DNA of 64,000 nucleotides from Hypericum androsaemum. Lineage: Eukaryota > Streptophyta > Magnoliopsida > Malpighiales > Hypericaceae. Below are positions 11,681 to 24,146 of the stretch, piece after piece (position 1 is the first letter of the stretch; each line of letters begins with the position of its first letter). Made by a program: the position numbers and the translations under genes. Location of the stretch: assembly GCA_963995505.1 (NCBI GenBank), contig OZ023189.1, forward strand, positions 15,895,495 through 15,959,494. The letters run 5' to 3'. Under the pieces are notes generated by a model that saw only the letters and a list, made by a program, of their open reading frames with translations, searched no databases and was not told the DNA's origin.

Positions 11681-11744
11681 GTGATATTAGTTTTCTACCC
11701 ACCTATGGACAACTTTTTATTAGTCCCCACTCAATCCGTCCTCA

Positions 11745-13874
11745 ATTATTTGTATTATCGAACTACAATCTTTGCACCGCCTCTACAACATAGTGACAAT
11801 TTACATATTTGAATTAATTAATTGGATCCAGCTACGACTTTTTAGTGGGAGTTTAAAATTGAGACTTCTTATCTAAGCTGTTCATCTTTTAAGTATATAT
11901 ATCTGATTTTACTGCACGTGAGACGAAAATGTAAAGAGCATAAAGAATATTTCGCACAGACGAAAAGTATAAAGAATAAACCTGGTGATTTATTTAATCT
12001 AATCCCTTTTTTGTGCAAAATTTAATGAGTGGTTAGTATAATTTGGAAGTTTCTGGGTAAAGGTAAGATCTACCTGTCTGCTTTATGCAAATAGAATATA
12101 TTTTCATTTTTTACAGTTGTCCCCTGGTCCACGTGTGGCCCTACCTGGTCAAACAAAAGTCTTTCTCAAATCCAATTAACCGGGCAGGGTAAATTCAATG
12201 TTCTTGACGATTTCTTTGACATTGGATGCAATTACAGTTACCTAAAACCCTAAAAAAAATTCCACCGGAAATAAAAAAGTAAAATTAGGGAAATTTAAAT
12301 AATAGAATTGATTTGACTGTTGGGTCATCTAATTAGTGGTAAACATTATAAAAAACCACTATGAATTAATCAGCACGCATAAAATATTAGCATTATAAAA
12401 TATTAAAATACGAACTAAAAAAATTAACAAATTTATAACTATTATTTATTGTTAAACACCCCACAATGCAATATGTTATATGGTGTACATGAGGGAAAAA
12501 AATCCACAAATACTTAAATAAATTTGTGAGTGAGTTGTTTAATTACCTAAAAAATATCGATTTTGAAGTCTCCGTAATATTTCAGTATTAAATATATTTG
12601 TTCTTGTCACATTATAAAACTTTTAACCGATTTATATAAAAGGGAAACAAAATCTATAAACAATGAAATGCACGAGTGAACTGGGGCGTGTCGGTAACTT
12701 CTGGTCAACCAGAAATACAACGTTGACTAACAGAGTTCAGCGATTAATCGACGTGGGACCCAGGCCAACTGTTTCCCTCGTTTCCAGCTCTTAGCGGTTC
12801 GTGCCTTTCTTTTTCCCAACACACAGCCAATTTCTCTAACTATTATTAGCATCTGATTACGACTAATCATGCGATTTATTTTTAACATTTTGCCCCTCAA
12901 CATTCTGCCTGAATTTTGTGGGTAAGTAAATTTGTATTAATATTGTCGAAAGATAATAACAGTCGTAATTAGATCAAATTGTACTTTCGTAGAAAATTTA
13001 AACACTTAAGATATTAGATAGACACATATTTAAGAAAAAAATATTCTACATAAAATCTCTAAATACATCATGAGATTTATCCTTATTAGTAAGTCCAAAA
13101 AAGGATTATCTTTTTCGTGCCTCTATATATTGACTACTTCGAAAGTTGAACCAAAATAGTATATTTAGGATTGTTTTTATTTTGATATACTTTGCTATTC
13201 GTCGTCATCTATGCTATTGTAATTAATCCATAATCAAATAACAAAATTTCCATTTCTCAATTCAGGATCCCAGTATCTGAAGTTTAGAAGATACTACCGT
13301 ATACATATTTGGTTGATTTATAACGTCCGAATTAAATAATGTGTTGTACAAAATTCAAATTATTTTTCATTTAAACTAAATATTAAAAACTAATGACCTA
13401 ATATAAAACTTCGGTATTGCATTGAAATGAGTTGGTATGTTAAACCAATATTTTTCATAATCGATTATTGTCATCTACTATTGGAGATAATATTCTAGCC
13501 ATTAAACAAACAAACAAAATCAAGATCTCATAAAGTTTACTCCAAAATCTTAGCTAATGAGAGTTGATGACACAAATACAAAAATACTTAATTTTACTGA
13601 AGTTTTTCTGATTTAAATATCACGAATCCAAAACATATTATTAAAAAAATTACACACTCAAATAAAACTCGACATTAGTTGACCGGTGAATAATAGAGCT
13701 TTATAAAAAAACACACCATACAATTGGCTTAAAAAAAAAAACTCCCCCAAAAAATTAACAGAAAGCAGTAAAGGGGTAGTATTTAATTTATTTTGTCCTC
13801 ACAATGAAGAAAAGTATCTTCAGTACCTCCCATCCTCTGACCACAGGTGGTGGTGGCTGTCCTTACATTACACA

Positions 13875-13919
<45 letters not shown>

Positions 13920-14250
13920 TCCAATTGTTAAAGTCCCTTTCTGCAATTAGCAGTGGGCAGCATCAGTTACCCAAAATACACTCAATTTAGGCACAAATTA
14001 GCAAACTAAGGACCCACACCATTACACCTTCTTCCTTTCCTTTGTCTTCTTCTTCCCCTCCTCCTCCCTTGTTTGTTGTTTCCATCAAAGGACCGTGCTT
14101 TTACTTTTGAAGTGCTAGCTAGCCAGCTTTATTTTTTTACTTTTCCTGTTTCGTACTCTGTTTAGCTATTCACCCCCTCCCCACCAAAATTCTCTCACCC
14201 TTTGGCGCTTTTTATACCTACCCACCCACCCCTCTTGTCTTGTCACCTCC
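11745..14250. other. AT-rich intergenic and promoter region of the LysM kinase
   Basis: No gene is seen. The last 400 bases before the kinase contain a (CT)n tract (13879-13915), long C/T-rich stretches and CACCC motifs, as is common in plant leader and core promoter regions. Confidence 0.4.
13879..13915. repeat. (CT)n microsatellite upstream of LYK3
   Basis: About 18 uninterrupted CT dinucleotides. It lies about 440 bp before the kinase ATG, in the likely 5' leader or core promoter, where GA/CT repeats are frequent in plants. Confidence 0.9.
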
Positions 14251-14280
14251 ATGGACTGTAAAGATTGGATCTTTATTTAG
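14251..14280 (+). promoter_or_regulatory. Upstream ORF of the LysM kinase
   Basis: An ATG at 14251 in the context CACCTCCATGG opens a 9-codon frame (MDCKDWIFI, stop TAG) ending 74 bases before the main ATG. If the transcript starts upstream of 14251, this uORF would be met first and could reduce initiation at the receptor start. Confidence 0.45.
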
Positions 14281-14354
14281 TGTTGTTGTTGCTTCATATC
14301 AACCAAACACATCCTTTGTTCTTCTCCTTCTTCTTCTTGTTGCCCAAATTAGCA

Positions 14355-17300
14355 ATGGATCAACAACTTGCATGGACAATTTCCTTGATCCTTGTAGCAA
14401 CCACCATTTGTCCCCTCAAAACCCTCTCTTTGGGTTGGTCCAATTCCACTCAACCAATGGCTTGCAGTGACACCACTAGGCTGTGCACATCATTTGTGGC
14501 CTTTAAGCCCCAAAAGAACCAGACCCTTGACGTCATCCTCAGCATGTTTGATGTGTTGCCCCAAGATGTCACCCAAGAGGGCAACAACAACATCCATGGC
14601 TACTACTTGTTCATCAAGAAGAACTGTTCTTGTTTGTCCTCCAAAGTGTATGCCACTAACACCACTTACACGATTAAGGCGGATGGCGGTTACGTGGATG
14701 ACATTGTGATCAATGCGTATGATGGGTTGGCTTTTTTGCCCAATTCGAGCAGACTTGCGAAGGCCGGCTCTGTTGTGTCGTTGAGGCTGTTCTGCGGGTG
14801 CTCGAGTGGGTTGTGGAATTACCTGATGAGCTATGTGTTGATGGATGGAGATACGGTGGAGTCCTTGGCGAGCAGGTTCGGGGTTAGTATGGATAGCATC
14901 GAGGCTGTCAACGGGATTACCAATCCTGATAATGTCACAGTTGGTTCCCTTTACTACATTCCCATGAATTCAGGTTGGTTCCTATCTATAATCGTTTTGG
15001 TCGAGTTCCGCACGATTGATGGCTCTTTAGTAGTTGCTTGCTTCTATATGCTTGACACATTTGGTCTGAGGTTGCAGAATAAAAATTATCCAGACCTGAA
15101 TTGTTTGATAGTCAATGGTGTGGTTTTCCATCTACGATCCGTAAAGATGTTAGGTTTTCTTGGCAGTTCAATTGTTGTTGCTGATCACTTATTCTCAATT
15201 CTAGTTCCCGGAGAACCATATCGCGAGGAGTACAGTGCTCCTCCTGCCCCTGCTCCTACATCAACGGCTGATTTGATTCCAGGTATGGTATCACCGAAAT
15301 CCAATGATTACTTGTGCGTTTCACATAATGCAGCAAATAAGAGTCGTTAGGTGTGTATGTTGCATTAAATTGACACGCTTTAGAAACTCTGCGAATGCTA
15401 ACATTTCCATGGACCGTATGAATGTGTACAACTCCTTTAGCCTTGCGTTTCCTCAGGTTCTTTTTCCATCCAGTAGCTTATGAGCTTTACGCATTTTATC
15501 CAATCTGAAACATACTTCCTCCAGGGCATCCACTTGCATCCCACTAACCTTTTGTGATTCTATATTTCAGAAAGGACAGTAAAACACAAGGCTCATGTAC
15601 CGGTTGGATGGATCGTAGGTGGTGTTGGCATCGGTATTGTGCTTGTAATTTGTATTGGTGTTGGCATATGTCTGTGCTTGAAGTCCTCAAGTTGCATTCC
15701 TAAAGCTCAGCAAAGTAAAGACCCAGATGGCAAGGTTGCCCATAAGTTTCACATCCTCCGCAAGCCAAACTTCTGTTGTGGTTCGGGAAGGTTTGCGTGC
15801 TGCAGATCCGAAGAGTGGAAGCAAACCAGGGGAGAGTCCAGCAATTATCAGATCAACATTCCTAAAGGTTTCTACTTTCTTTCCAGGATGAAATTCTGAA
15901 GAGTGCTTGATTGACTACGAAAGCATTCTCAGTTTACTTCTTAGATGAGAAATGGTGGTTTCTCTTGAATTGTCAGGTTCACGTTTTATCTGTTTCCCAT
16001 TTTACAGCTCTTGGAAGTAACGTGCTTGATGTGGAGAAACGTATGGTTTTCACCTATGATGATATCGTTTTTGCAACCGATGGATTCTCTGACTCAAGTC
16101 TTCTTGGCCATGGGATGTATGGTTCTGTATATTATGGGACTCTTCATGATCAGGTTTTTTGTCGATTTGCTTTGTTCTAGTATTTAACAAGTTGCACAAG
16201 TTTTTTCCATTCCTCTGACGCTGTTTGTCGACTATGATCTCCTAGGAAGTTGCAATAAAGAGAATGACTGCTACAAAGACCAAAGAATTTATGGCAGAAG
16301 TCAAAATTTTGTGCAAGGTCCATCATACAAATCTGGTAATGCCCTTTATCAACCAAATTGCCTGATTAAAAGATTTTTCTTTCGGTGATCTGAAGCTTGC
16401 CCTCTGTTTTAATTCTTCTTTTGTTAAGGTAGAACTGATTGGCTGTGCTGCTAGTGACGACGAGCTCTTCCTGATTTATGAATATGCTCAAAAGGGTTCA
16501 CTCAGGAGTCATTTGCATGATCCTCAGGCCAAGGGTAAAATTACTTCACTCTACTTCGTTTGCATTCAGTATCTTGAAATGTCATCTTGTAATACTAGAA
16601 GAAACTTGTACTTGTGGATTTGCCTTTGTTTTTGAAACTACGAGGATTGGAACTCTAGTCGTGTATTTTCCCGTAGTGTTGCATTAGATATGTAATCATG
16701 ATAGACTCATCCTGATTCCATAATTAAGGATTCCTGTCTTCTTTGAAGGTTATACGTCTCTTTCATGGATTATGAGAACACAGATAGCACTTGACGCAGC
16801 TAAAGGGTTGGAGTACATTCACGAGCATACGAAAACCCATTATGTCCATCGAGACGTCAAGACAAGCAACATATTGCTAGATAGTTCCTTCAGAGCTAAG
16901 GTCTGACATGTGTGTCTTTGATAATTTCACCTGGTCGATTTGGGTTACTCTTCGGACCTCATTAGTTACTTTGCCATTCAGATCTCAGATTTTGGACTGG
17001 CAAAACTTGTTGCGAATTCTGGGGATGTAGATGCTTCAACGACAAAGGTTGTTGGTACTTATGGTTATCTTGCACCAGAGTAAGAAACTCTGTTTCCTCA
17101 GCTATTATCTTCTCGTTTAATTTCTCAGGTTAAACTCAGATTTCTCCTGTGGCTCTTTGAAGGTACTTAAGAGATGGCCTAGCCACAGCCAAAAGCGATG
17201 TATATGCATTTGGAATTGTTCTTTTTGAGATGATATCTGGGAAGGAAGCTGCAATAAGAACTGAAGGTTCGGTGGTCAGAAATCCAGAAAGACGTTCGTT

Positions 17301-18049
17301 GGCAACAATTGTAAGTTTTGGTGTTGCATCTCAGAAAAAAAATACACGTCTTACTAATTCCCAGACCTCAATCCGTCCTTCAGTGGCCTGAAACAGTACA
17401 CTAAACTTGAAAGTTGCAAGAATGTTTTCCACTGGACCTTGTTTATTAAATTCTAGATGTTTGAGCTTGCCCTTTGCCTTTGCTATTGTACTTCCATTTG
17501 CCTATTTTGGTCACCGTACTGCATCCTAAATCCGAAGTTTCACCTGTTTCTCTCTTGTACCATGAGTTAAACATTTTCTTTTAATTTCAAAATTGCAGAT
17601 GCTGGCAGCTCTAAGGAATGCCCCCAACTCCACTAGCATGGAAAGCTTGAAAGATTACATTGATCCTAATCTAATGGATCTATACCCTCATGATTGTGTC
17701 TTTAAGGTAAATTTCAATTTGGTTTGCCCTCTTGCTTGCAGTATTTTCTTGTCGCACTTTTTGTCAACAATCAGAATCCAAGGCCTCGGTCCTTTTTAAG
17801 ATTAAAAGTTTACTGCCTTAACTTGTTGCATTCTAGCATTTGTGCTAACCTTGTCGATTTTTGTTCCTGTAATTCAATGCTTAGATGGCCATGCTCGCCA
17901 AGCAATGTGTTGACGAGGATCCCATCTTGCGCCCGGACATGAAGCAAGTCGTAATAACTCTCTCACAGATCCTCCTGTCCTCCATTGAATGGGAAGCGAC
18001 TCTTGCCGGCAACAGCCAAGTATTCAGTGGTCTTGTCCAAGGAAGATAA
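14355..18049 (+). CDS. LYK3: LysM receptor-like kinase, LYK3 type
   Basis: Eleven exons: 14355-14973, 15205-15282, 15571-15867, 16008-16153, 16246-16335, 16429-16534, 16749-16900, 16982-17079, 17163-17310, 17599-17706, 17885-18049. All introns are GT-AG and phases are consistent, giving 668 aa. Residues 1-26 are a signal peptide. The LysM ectodomain has CxC pairs at C91/C93 and C147/C149, with the clearest LysM at about 159-205. A Pro-rich stalk precedes one membrane helix at about 245-269. The kinase has an intact glycine loop (G365, G367, G370), Lys385 (VAIK), HRD with D481, DFG at 499-501 and APE at 527-529, so it is predicted active. The order and many phrases match Arabidopsis LYK3 (At1g51940), a plasma-membrane receptor of the family that perceives chitin or lipochitooligosaccharides. 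The ligand here is not known. An in-frame TTG 30 codons upstream is not an ATG, so 14355 was taken as the start. Confidence 0.93.
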
Positions 18050-19032
18050 CCATGGAGTAAACTTTCGGTTCGTTACTCCTCGAACGCTACCTTTCTCGTC
18101 ATCATGCTTCTAGTAGCATGGGCACTGCATCGAGGTGGCAAGTTGGTGTTACATTTCATTAGTACATGTATGGGTATAATTCTTTATCGGTCGTGTGTAG
18201 AAAGTTTTGTTATGATGTAGATTGGATGACATTGGCAGAGAGAGGCTTAATTATCATATAAATATAGTGAGAAAAGAGCTAGTTGGGAAGAAGATTGAAC
18301 GATGTCTTTTAAACATGTCACATGGTGTTGATCATTTTATGAACGTATATATCAAAGTAAAGTATAATATTTTAAATCAGGCATGTCTTGACATATAGTT
18401 GCTGCTTATGATTCCACTGAAATGCATGGATTCCTGTACGTATAAGTCTATTCTGTCAATGAATTGGAGAATAGGGATGACAATTTAGTCGGGTCCAATA
18501 CTTGTTGACTTTGACAACGACCATATTCGAATACTGCCATCTTTAGATAATCCAAAAGTGGAGGCAGAACAGGGAAATTCTTGTCCGTCCTTTTTTGTGG
18601 CTGAACATTTTGATGATTAGCTGTATAATTAACATGCTTGATAATCACTTATACATGATTTTGGGCGGCTGAACGTATTTCTGTCGTCGTTATCGTCTCC
18701 TTGCGCGATTTTAAATAATTGGGATGTTTTTGATCCCCTCAACTTGCATGGCCATGTGTATTAAAAAGCAAAAAACCCAACAAAAAGACAAATATTCACG
18801 GGCCGGAAATTATGTACTTATATCTGTCTTTTAAGTATAGTAGTTAAAAAGCGTCAATGCATACGCGTCCAATGTGTCAACTACTAATCGTAGATTAAGA
18901 ACAAACACATGTGATCACCCATCCAAAAGTGTTTAGCTCAAATAATGATATTACAACTGTTTCTTCGTGTTATCAAAGTGTCAAATCGTCAAATAACTAT
19001 TTCTCGTTACCATTGAGCTTATAAAAATCTAT
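18050..19032. other. 3' UTR of LYK3 and intergenic sequence
   Basis: The first 200 bases are a plausible 3' UTR. The rest shows no gene. The segment GGGCCGGAAATTA near 18800 with its surroundings (18760-18910) recurs at 21800-21950, an old direct duplication of intergenic DNA. Confidence 0.45.
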
Positions 19033-20500
19033 AAACTCCGAAAAACCCTAGTTGGAGTCTCTCCTCCACTAGTCAGGAGCCCTTCTCTTGAGGGGATTCC
19101 GAGTCGGTACTCCCTCCGAGTTCAACGACGTCGTCGAGGCTTTCGGGTACGAAGAGCCACCCTACGTTGCCGGAGAGGCCCTTCGTTCCAAGGTTGTTGG
19201 TCGAGTGTACACCACCAATGAATGCCCACATCATATCGACCTCGGACTCCACCATGAGATGTCCTACGTCAGTATAAGCAAAAATTTTATTAATAACAAC
19301 TCCGGAATATTATTTTTTTCCAAACCACCTGATATCTTCGAATTATCCTTGTCTTAATTGTTTTTCAGCTTTCTGAGTTCCACTCCAAGTTGTTCTTCTT
19401 CTGTGAAGTGGAACCAGCTTCTGGAGGAGAAACTCCTATAGTTTTGAGACACGTAGTGTATTGTTAAGAATTCAGCAACTAGAGAACAAGATCGCACAAA
19501 GAACACAGAACAAGAGAATTACGTGGTTCGGCCTAATGCCTACGTCCACGGTGAGAAAGGAGAACTTTTATTGATGGATCCGAGTCACAAAGCTATACAA
19601 AACCTTAGGGTAACATGTCTTTATATAGAGACAAACCCTTGGTGTACAAGTAACCTATCTAGGTCTAATTAGGAGTCCAGAATCTAGTCAGAATAGGAAT
19701 AGGAATAGGAAATAAGTCTTTCCTATTTCTCGCTATCCCAACATGTACGAAAGGATGAAAGAGAAGTATCCGGATTTTGTCCGAAGATTGGAGGAGTTGG
19801 GTCTTGCGTACTATAAATTACTCAAGGAAGAAGATGATCCTTCTCACCCGGCTGGTCGCGGATGGAAGTCCCAATTTTCCACCGACGATAAGAAAGTTGC
19901 TGAGGAAAGGTAATTTGTCCGCAACCATATAGAATCATTGCCTTTTTTTATCTGTGTTAGGAAAATAATAAACTTACTATTTATTACACTTATAACTGTT
20001 TGTGAGTACACGTCGTCTGAATAATAAAAAAAGATAATTATTTATTCACGTAGGATTGCTAATTAGATAAAATTTATCTAAAAGTTAACTTATGATTTTC
20101 GCAAAATTTTTTCTGAAGATAGTTCTGCTATTATGTTAATATCTTCATATTCAGTCCTAATAAGTTTACAAGTAACTAGTCCTCAAAAAAAGGTTTACAA
20201 GTAACTAAACTTACTACTCTTTGTACTAGTTAACGCTCTTAAGCACTGTGTCGCATGAATAAACAAAAAATAATATTTGCCAAAATAGCAAATAAATTAC
20301 AGTGTCGTAAATCTCGTGAGCACACCACTTACTATTTGATTTGTTTTCTTAAACTTCGAAAGTTAATCTTACCAGGGCCGGCAACGTTGGAGTAAAGCTG
20401 GAGTGGGTGGAAAATGGGGTACGGAAAATTTGGGGTCCATTGCCAGCAATTAGATTCGACGAGTAAAGAAACCGACCGGTTTGGTTCAACAGCATGACAT
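19033..20500 (+). pseudogene. TauD/TfdA-type 2OG dioxygenase pseudogene
   Basis: The frame is of the same clade as the intact gene at 27930-29913. Partial exon 1 (19033-19267) lacks the first ~60 codons and has two in-frame TAG stops near its start, then reads LLLRGFRVGTPSEFNDVVEA through LHHEMSY with a GT donor. Exon 2 (from 19369) is split by a solo LTR (19462-19743) and resumes to 19909 (GRGWKSQFSTDDKKVAEER). Exon 3 starts at 20376 after CCAG and has a TAA within DE*RNRPVWFNS, then is lost near 20500. The distal iron-ligand His region is missing. A 19-base direct repeat starting GACATTATACG lies at 20496 and 20521, across the break. Confidence 0.9.
19462..19743 (-). mobile_element. Solo LTR of the small copia family (with target duplication)
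   Basis: A 282-bp unit starting TGTTAAGAATTCAGC and ending TATCCCAACA on the + strand. Its reverse complement starts TGTTGGGATAGCG, the same LTR as at 34323-34570 and 35902-36177. It is flanked by TGTAT (19457-19461) and TGTAC (19744-19748), a 5-bp duplication with one change. No internal region is present, so it arose by LTR-LTR recombination. It lies in exon 2 of the dioxygenase pseudogene. Confidence 0.85.
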
Positions 20501-20539
20501 TATACGAATCTTCTTTTTTTGACATTATACGAATCTTCT

Positions 20540-20814
20540 GAAAGCGGGTTGTTTTGCAGGGTTTATATAGCTTCCGGTTGAACCATCCAAAATTTGGTCG
20601 GACCGGACAGTTTGTGCTTGTTTTTGACTCGGTCCATTCGGTCCGACCAAATTTTATCTAAATCAACAAAAATAAAAATAAAAAGTTATATCATATGCTT
20701 GATTTCTCCAAATCAACAAAGAAAAATGAACTTTGTTTGTTATAAATTGGTTGATATTTATAAAATGTGGATTTTGAAACCTATATTTTGACTATTTGAT
20801 CTATATATATTATA
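20540..20814. other. AT-rich spacer with TCGGTCCGACC-type repeats
   Basis: Contains the short inverted phrases TTGGTCGGACCGG and CGGTCCGACCAAA near 20595-20650, which suggest an internal foldback of a small element. No gene. Confidence 0.35.
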
Positions 20815-21541
20815 GGGAAAAGTCCACTTTCGTACCCTGTGGTATCGACCAAAATCACTTTAGTACCCTGTGGTAAAAAACCGATCAATCGAGTCGTACT
20901 TATTCCAATTAACATCAAAAAGGGCCTCGGGCAGCTGCCCGGAGCTGCCCGAACCTACCCGAGCGCTGCCCGGGCCACGTGGTCAGCCACGTCACCAATT
21001 TTGATGACGTGGCGCCACGTCACCAAGAGGAGGAGGAGGAGGAGGAGGGGGAGAGGAGGAGGGGGAGGAGGACGCGGGGAGGAGGAGGAGAGGAGGAGGG
21101 GGACGCGGGGGAGGAGGAGGAGAGGAGGAGGGGAACGCGGGGGAGGAGGGGGACGCGGGGAGGAGGGGGACGCGGGGAGGAGGAGGGGGACGCGGGGAGG
21201 AGGATGCGGGGAGGAGGAGGACGCGGAGGAGGAGGAGGAGGAGGAGGAGGGGAGGAGGAGGAGGAGGAGGAACGCGGGGAGGAGGAGGAGGAGGAGGAGG
21301 AGGGGAGGAGGAGGAGGAGGAGGAGGAGAATTGGTGACGTGGCGCCACGTCATCAAAATTGGTGACGTGGCTGACCACGTGGCCCGGGCAGCGCTCGGGT
21401 AGGTTCGGGCAGCTCCGGGCAGCTGCCTGAGGCCCTTTTTGATGTTAATTGGAATAAGTATGACTCGATTGATCGGTTTTTTACCACAGGGTACTAAAGT
21501 GATTTTGGTCGATACCACAGGGTACGAAAGTAAACTTTTCC
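20815..21541. mobile_element. Long-TIR foldback element with (GGA)n core
   Basis: Two inverted arms of about 210 bp, 20815-21025 and 21330-21541, start GGGAAAAGT and end ACTTTTCCC. They include TACCCTGTGGTA, GGTAAAAAACCGATCAATCG, GGGCAGCTGCCCGGAGC and GGTGACGTGGCG. The core (21027-21330) is almost pure A/G on the + strand. The overall structure fits a MULE-like MITE. Flanks ATTATA and AATTAT are only weakly alike, so no target duplication is claimed. A half copy is at 5097-5279. The long Arg/Gly and Pro/Ser frames across it are artefacts. Confidence 0.8.
21027..21330 (+). repeat. Polypurine (GGA/GGAGG)n tract, about 300 bp
   Basis: Nearly uninterrupted GGAGGA with interspersed GACGCGGGGA units. 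Such a homopurine tract can form triplex (H-DNA) or G-quadruplex structures and is prone to expansion. It sits symmetrically in the loop between the two inverted arms. Confidence 0.9.
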
Positions 21542-22094
21542 CAATTATCGAATAATAGTAAAAAAAATTTAAAAAATCCGACCGACCAAGAGGACGGGCC
21601 AAATCCGTATTTTAAAACTATGGTGTGATTTCTCATGGTTGGTTGCATTATACTTATATATCCGTCCAATTACGCCATTTAAATAATTTTGATGCTTTGA
21701 GGATTGATCTTTTTTTTTGAGGAACCTTTGAGGATTGATCCAAACTCAAATTGGATGGCCATTAGTTACCGCAGCATCGACACGGGTATTAAAAGTAAAA
21801 AACCCAACAAAAAGACAATATTTACGGGCCGGAAATTAGGCACTTATACCTGTCTTTTACTATACTTATAGTATAGTAGTTAAAAGTTTCAATGCATAAG
21901 ATTCCAATGTCTCAACGTCTAAATCGTAGATTAAGAATAAACACATGTTTTTTATAAGTAAAAATTATAATACGAAAAAACCACAAAAAGTAATTATATC
22001 AAATGTACCATATACACACGCCTAAGATACTAGATACTCACGTAAAAAAATAAACACATGTAAACGACCAAATTTCTGGCAGACATCTGTGAAG
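21542..22094. other. Intergenic sequence, partly duplicated
   Basis: The segment 21780-21950 is a diverged direct duplicate of 18750-18910 (shared CGGGCCGGAAATTA and TTAAGTATAGTAGTTAAAA-like phrases). No gene. Confidence 0.45.
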
Positions 22095-23745
22095 ATATTG
22101 AGAAGCTCTAACGCGGCTTTCTTTGGGGTTCTTCCACCACAAAGAAGAAGCCTCATCTTGTTGCTTGGGAGGAGATTTGCAAACCCAAAGTTGAAGGAGG
22201 ACCGGACTTCAAGAATTTAAGAGACCAGAACCTTGCACTCTTAATGAAAGTGGCATGGAATCTGATCACTAATCGACAGTCCTTGTGTTCATAGGTCCTT
22301 TAGGGTAAATATGTCAAGCAAAATGCCTTAGTTCCGGACATACCCTAGAAAGAAGTCTGCTCCCCTCTATGGCGTGCCATCATCTCACTTTGGCCCACTA
22401 TCCTTCGTGGAGTGTGTTGGGGAATCATGGATGGCACAGAAGCCCGCTTTTGGAAGGATTGTTGGCTGATCAAAACTGAACCTCTGCTGGAGCATTGTAC
22501 CCAAAGCCTGCCTACAGAGATTCTAAATGTGACAGTTCAGGAGGCTATCTCAACTGATCAGACTTGGAACTTGAATTTACTTAGTCAATTTTTACCTAAT
22601 ACTATCCTCCTCCGCCTTGCACGAACCCCGATACCATACCCTAAGCGAAGAAGATACATTATCTGCTAGAATCGTACCCATTATGGGTCCTTTACCACCC
22701 GTTCTGCATACCAACTTATACGCGAAATGGAGAAAAATAAGCCGAAGAAGAGCTGGGGGAATCTCTGGAAATGGTCGGGTCCTCAAAGACTTAAACGTGT
22801 GGCATGGTTGGCGGGCCACATAAAGCTTCTCACAAATGCAGTACGCAAAGCTAGACACGTGACACCCGATGATCGCTGCACCTACTGCAAAGACTTGGCA
22901 AAAACTGTCTTGCATACTTTTGGAGACTGCAGGCGCATTCGAGGCACTTGGAAAAATCTGATCAGCAAATTGGAACTCACTCTCCCACACTTCTTTACTC
23001 TTGATCTTAGTTCCTAGATTGACTTAAACCTCACTACACACGCCTCATGGATCTCCATGTTTTTAACTGCCATTAATGCCTTTTGGGATTGGAGGAACCA
23101 GTATGTATGGGGTGAGGGTGAGAGTAGGCCATCTAACCAAACTGCGATGATTTTGACTAAGTGTAGGACAACTAAGGATGCCACTGAAGCTGTGCGAGGA
23201 CTGCGCCCTACCCCGATGAGGCATGAGGAATTAATTGGCTGAACCCACCCATCAGAGAGTTGGCCGAAGCTCAACACCGATGGCGCAAGGAGGGGCAATA
23301 CGGAACTAGCCTCGGCGGGAGGCCTCATCCGAAATCGTGATGGCACATGTATGGGAGGTTTTATGTTTAATATTGGCAAATGTTCTTGCGTGGATGCCAA
23401 GCTTTGGAGGGCACTCAAAGGCCTAACTCTAGCTAAGTCAATGGGTATCTCGAAGTTGATTCTTGAAGTGGACTCACAACTTGTGGAGGGCTACATCAAC
23501 AAGATCCAGGATCGTGAGTTTGCCTCAAATCTCATTTTGGATGGAATCCGCCAGACCTTAAAGGGGAATTGGGATGTTAGATTTATACACACTTAATGCG
23601 AGGCCAACCAATGTACGGACCGACTCGCCAACCTAGCCTTCAGCAAGCCCATTGGGGTCCATTTCATCTATGATTCTCCTATTGAGATTAGAGACCTTAT
23701 AACTATGGATATTGGTGATGTGTCCTTTCCTAGGAATGTTGTAAC
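22095..23745 (+). pseudogene. LINE (non-LTR retrotransposon) 3' half, decayed
   Basis: Three frame-broken segments follow in L1-like order. The first (22100-22660) is the end of the reverse transcriptase and its linker (GVCWGIMDGTEARFWKDCW). The second (22727-23017) is a zinc-binding reverse-transcriptase domain (WSGPQRLKRVAWLAGHIKLL, then CTYCK and a distal H/C pair). The third (23270-23700) is a plant-type RNase H (LNTDGARRGN, then GGLIRNRDGT, LEVDSQLV and CTDRLANLA). Frameshifts and stops separate them, and the 5' part with the endonuclease is absent. A sequence ending in A-rich tracts follows near 23985-24020. Confidence 0.85.
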
Positions 23746-24146
23746 TAGAGACTTTGATAGTGCAAGGCCCATTTTAGCGACACACCAAATGTCAATGGAG
23801 AATTCTTCCTCCAGAGGTACTTTTTCTCTATCATAAATTTTTTCCACCGGGTTTTCTCGTGATAGAATTTTGATGAGGTCACGGTCGCATCCTCACGAGA
23901 GGCCAAGAGGAAGCCTTGCAGTAAGTAGGTTGTAACATACCATTTTCTTAATATATAGGGACATTTGTCCCTACACTTCCACCAAAAAAAGTTGTCCAAC
24001 TTTTGCTCAAAAAAAAGTTGTTGTCCAACTCAAACAACGATATTAATTAATTTAATTAATATTTATTGATTAACGATGAACCAACATAGGTACTAGCTTG
24101 AGTGAATCCGAATTTTTACATTCAACTTGGACACAACATGACGGAG
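23746..24146. other. LINE 3' flank and AT-rich spacer
   Basis: Two A-rich tracts followed by GTTGTCCAACT (about 23990 and 24020) suggest a LINE tail with a partial target repeat. Nothing else is recognised. Confidence 0.35.

Larger units (their letters stand above)
10517..11744. mobile_element. Minisatellite-bearing element, copy T2
   Basis: The left end is GATTCTATGGGGACAA with GGGGACTAAAAGG about 30 bases on. The right end is TTAGTCCCCACTCAATCC at 11727-11744. Its left 120 bp match the reverse complement of the right end of T3 (25760-25880), and its right 45 bp match T3's 24151-24187. It contains the best-ordered minisatellite (10830-11095) and a GC-rich gene-like insert (11385-11680). It begins only about 35 bases after the MULE. 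Confidence 0.65.

Noticed and set aside
14265..14354. Longer N-terminus for the LysM kinase beginning at 14265
   Set aside because: The codon at 14265 is TTG. The first in-frame ATG is 14355, which gives a normal signal peptide and matches the family length.
15000..15350. Read-through of exon 1 into the following sequence as one 361-codon frame
   Set aside because: A clear GT donor at 14974 and an AG acceptor at 15204 restore the VPGEPY sequence expected in the family.
20839..21602. Arg/Gly/Glu- and Pro/Ser-rich open frames of up to 215 codons on both strands
   Set aside because: They cross the (GGA)n core and the mirrored TIRs of a transposon, so they are low-complexity artefacts.
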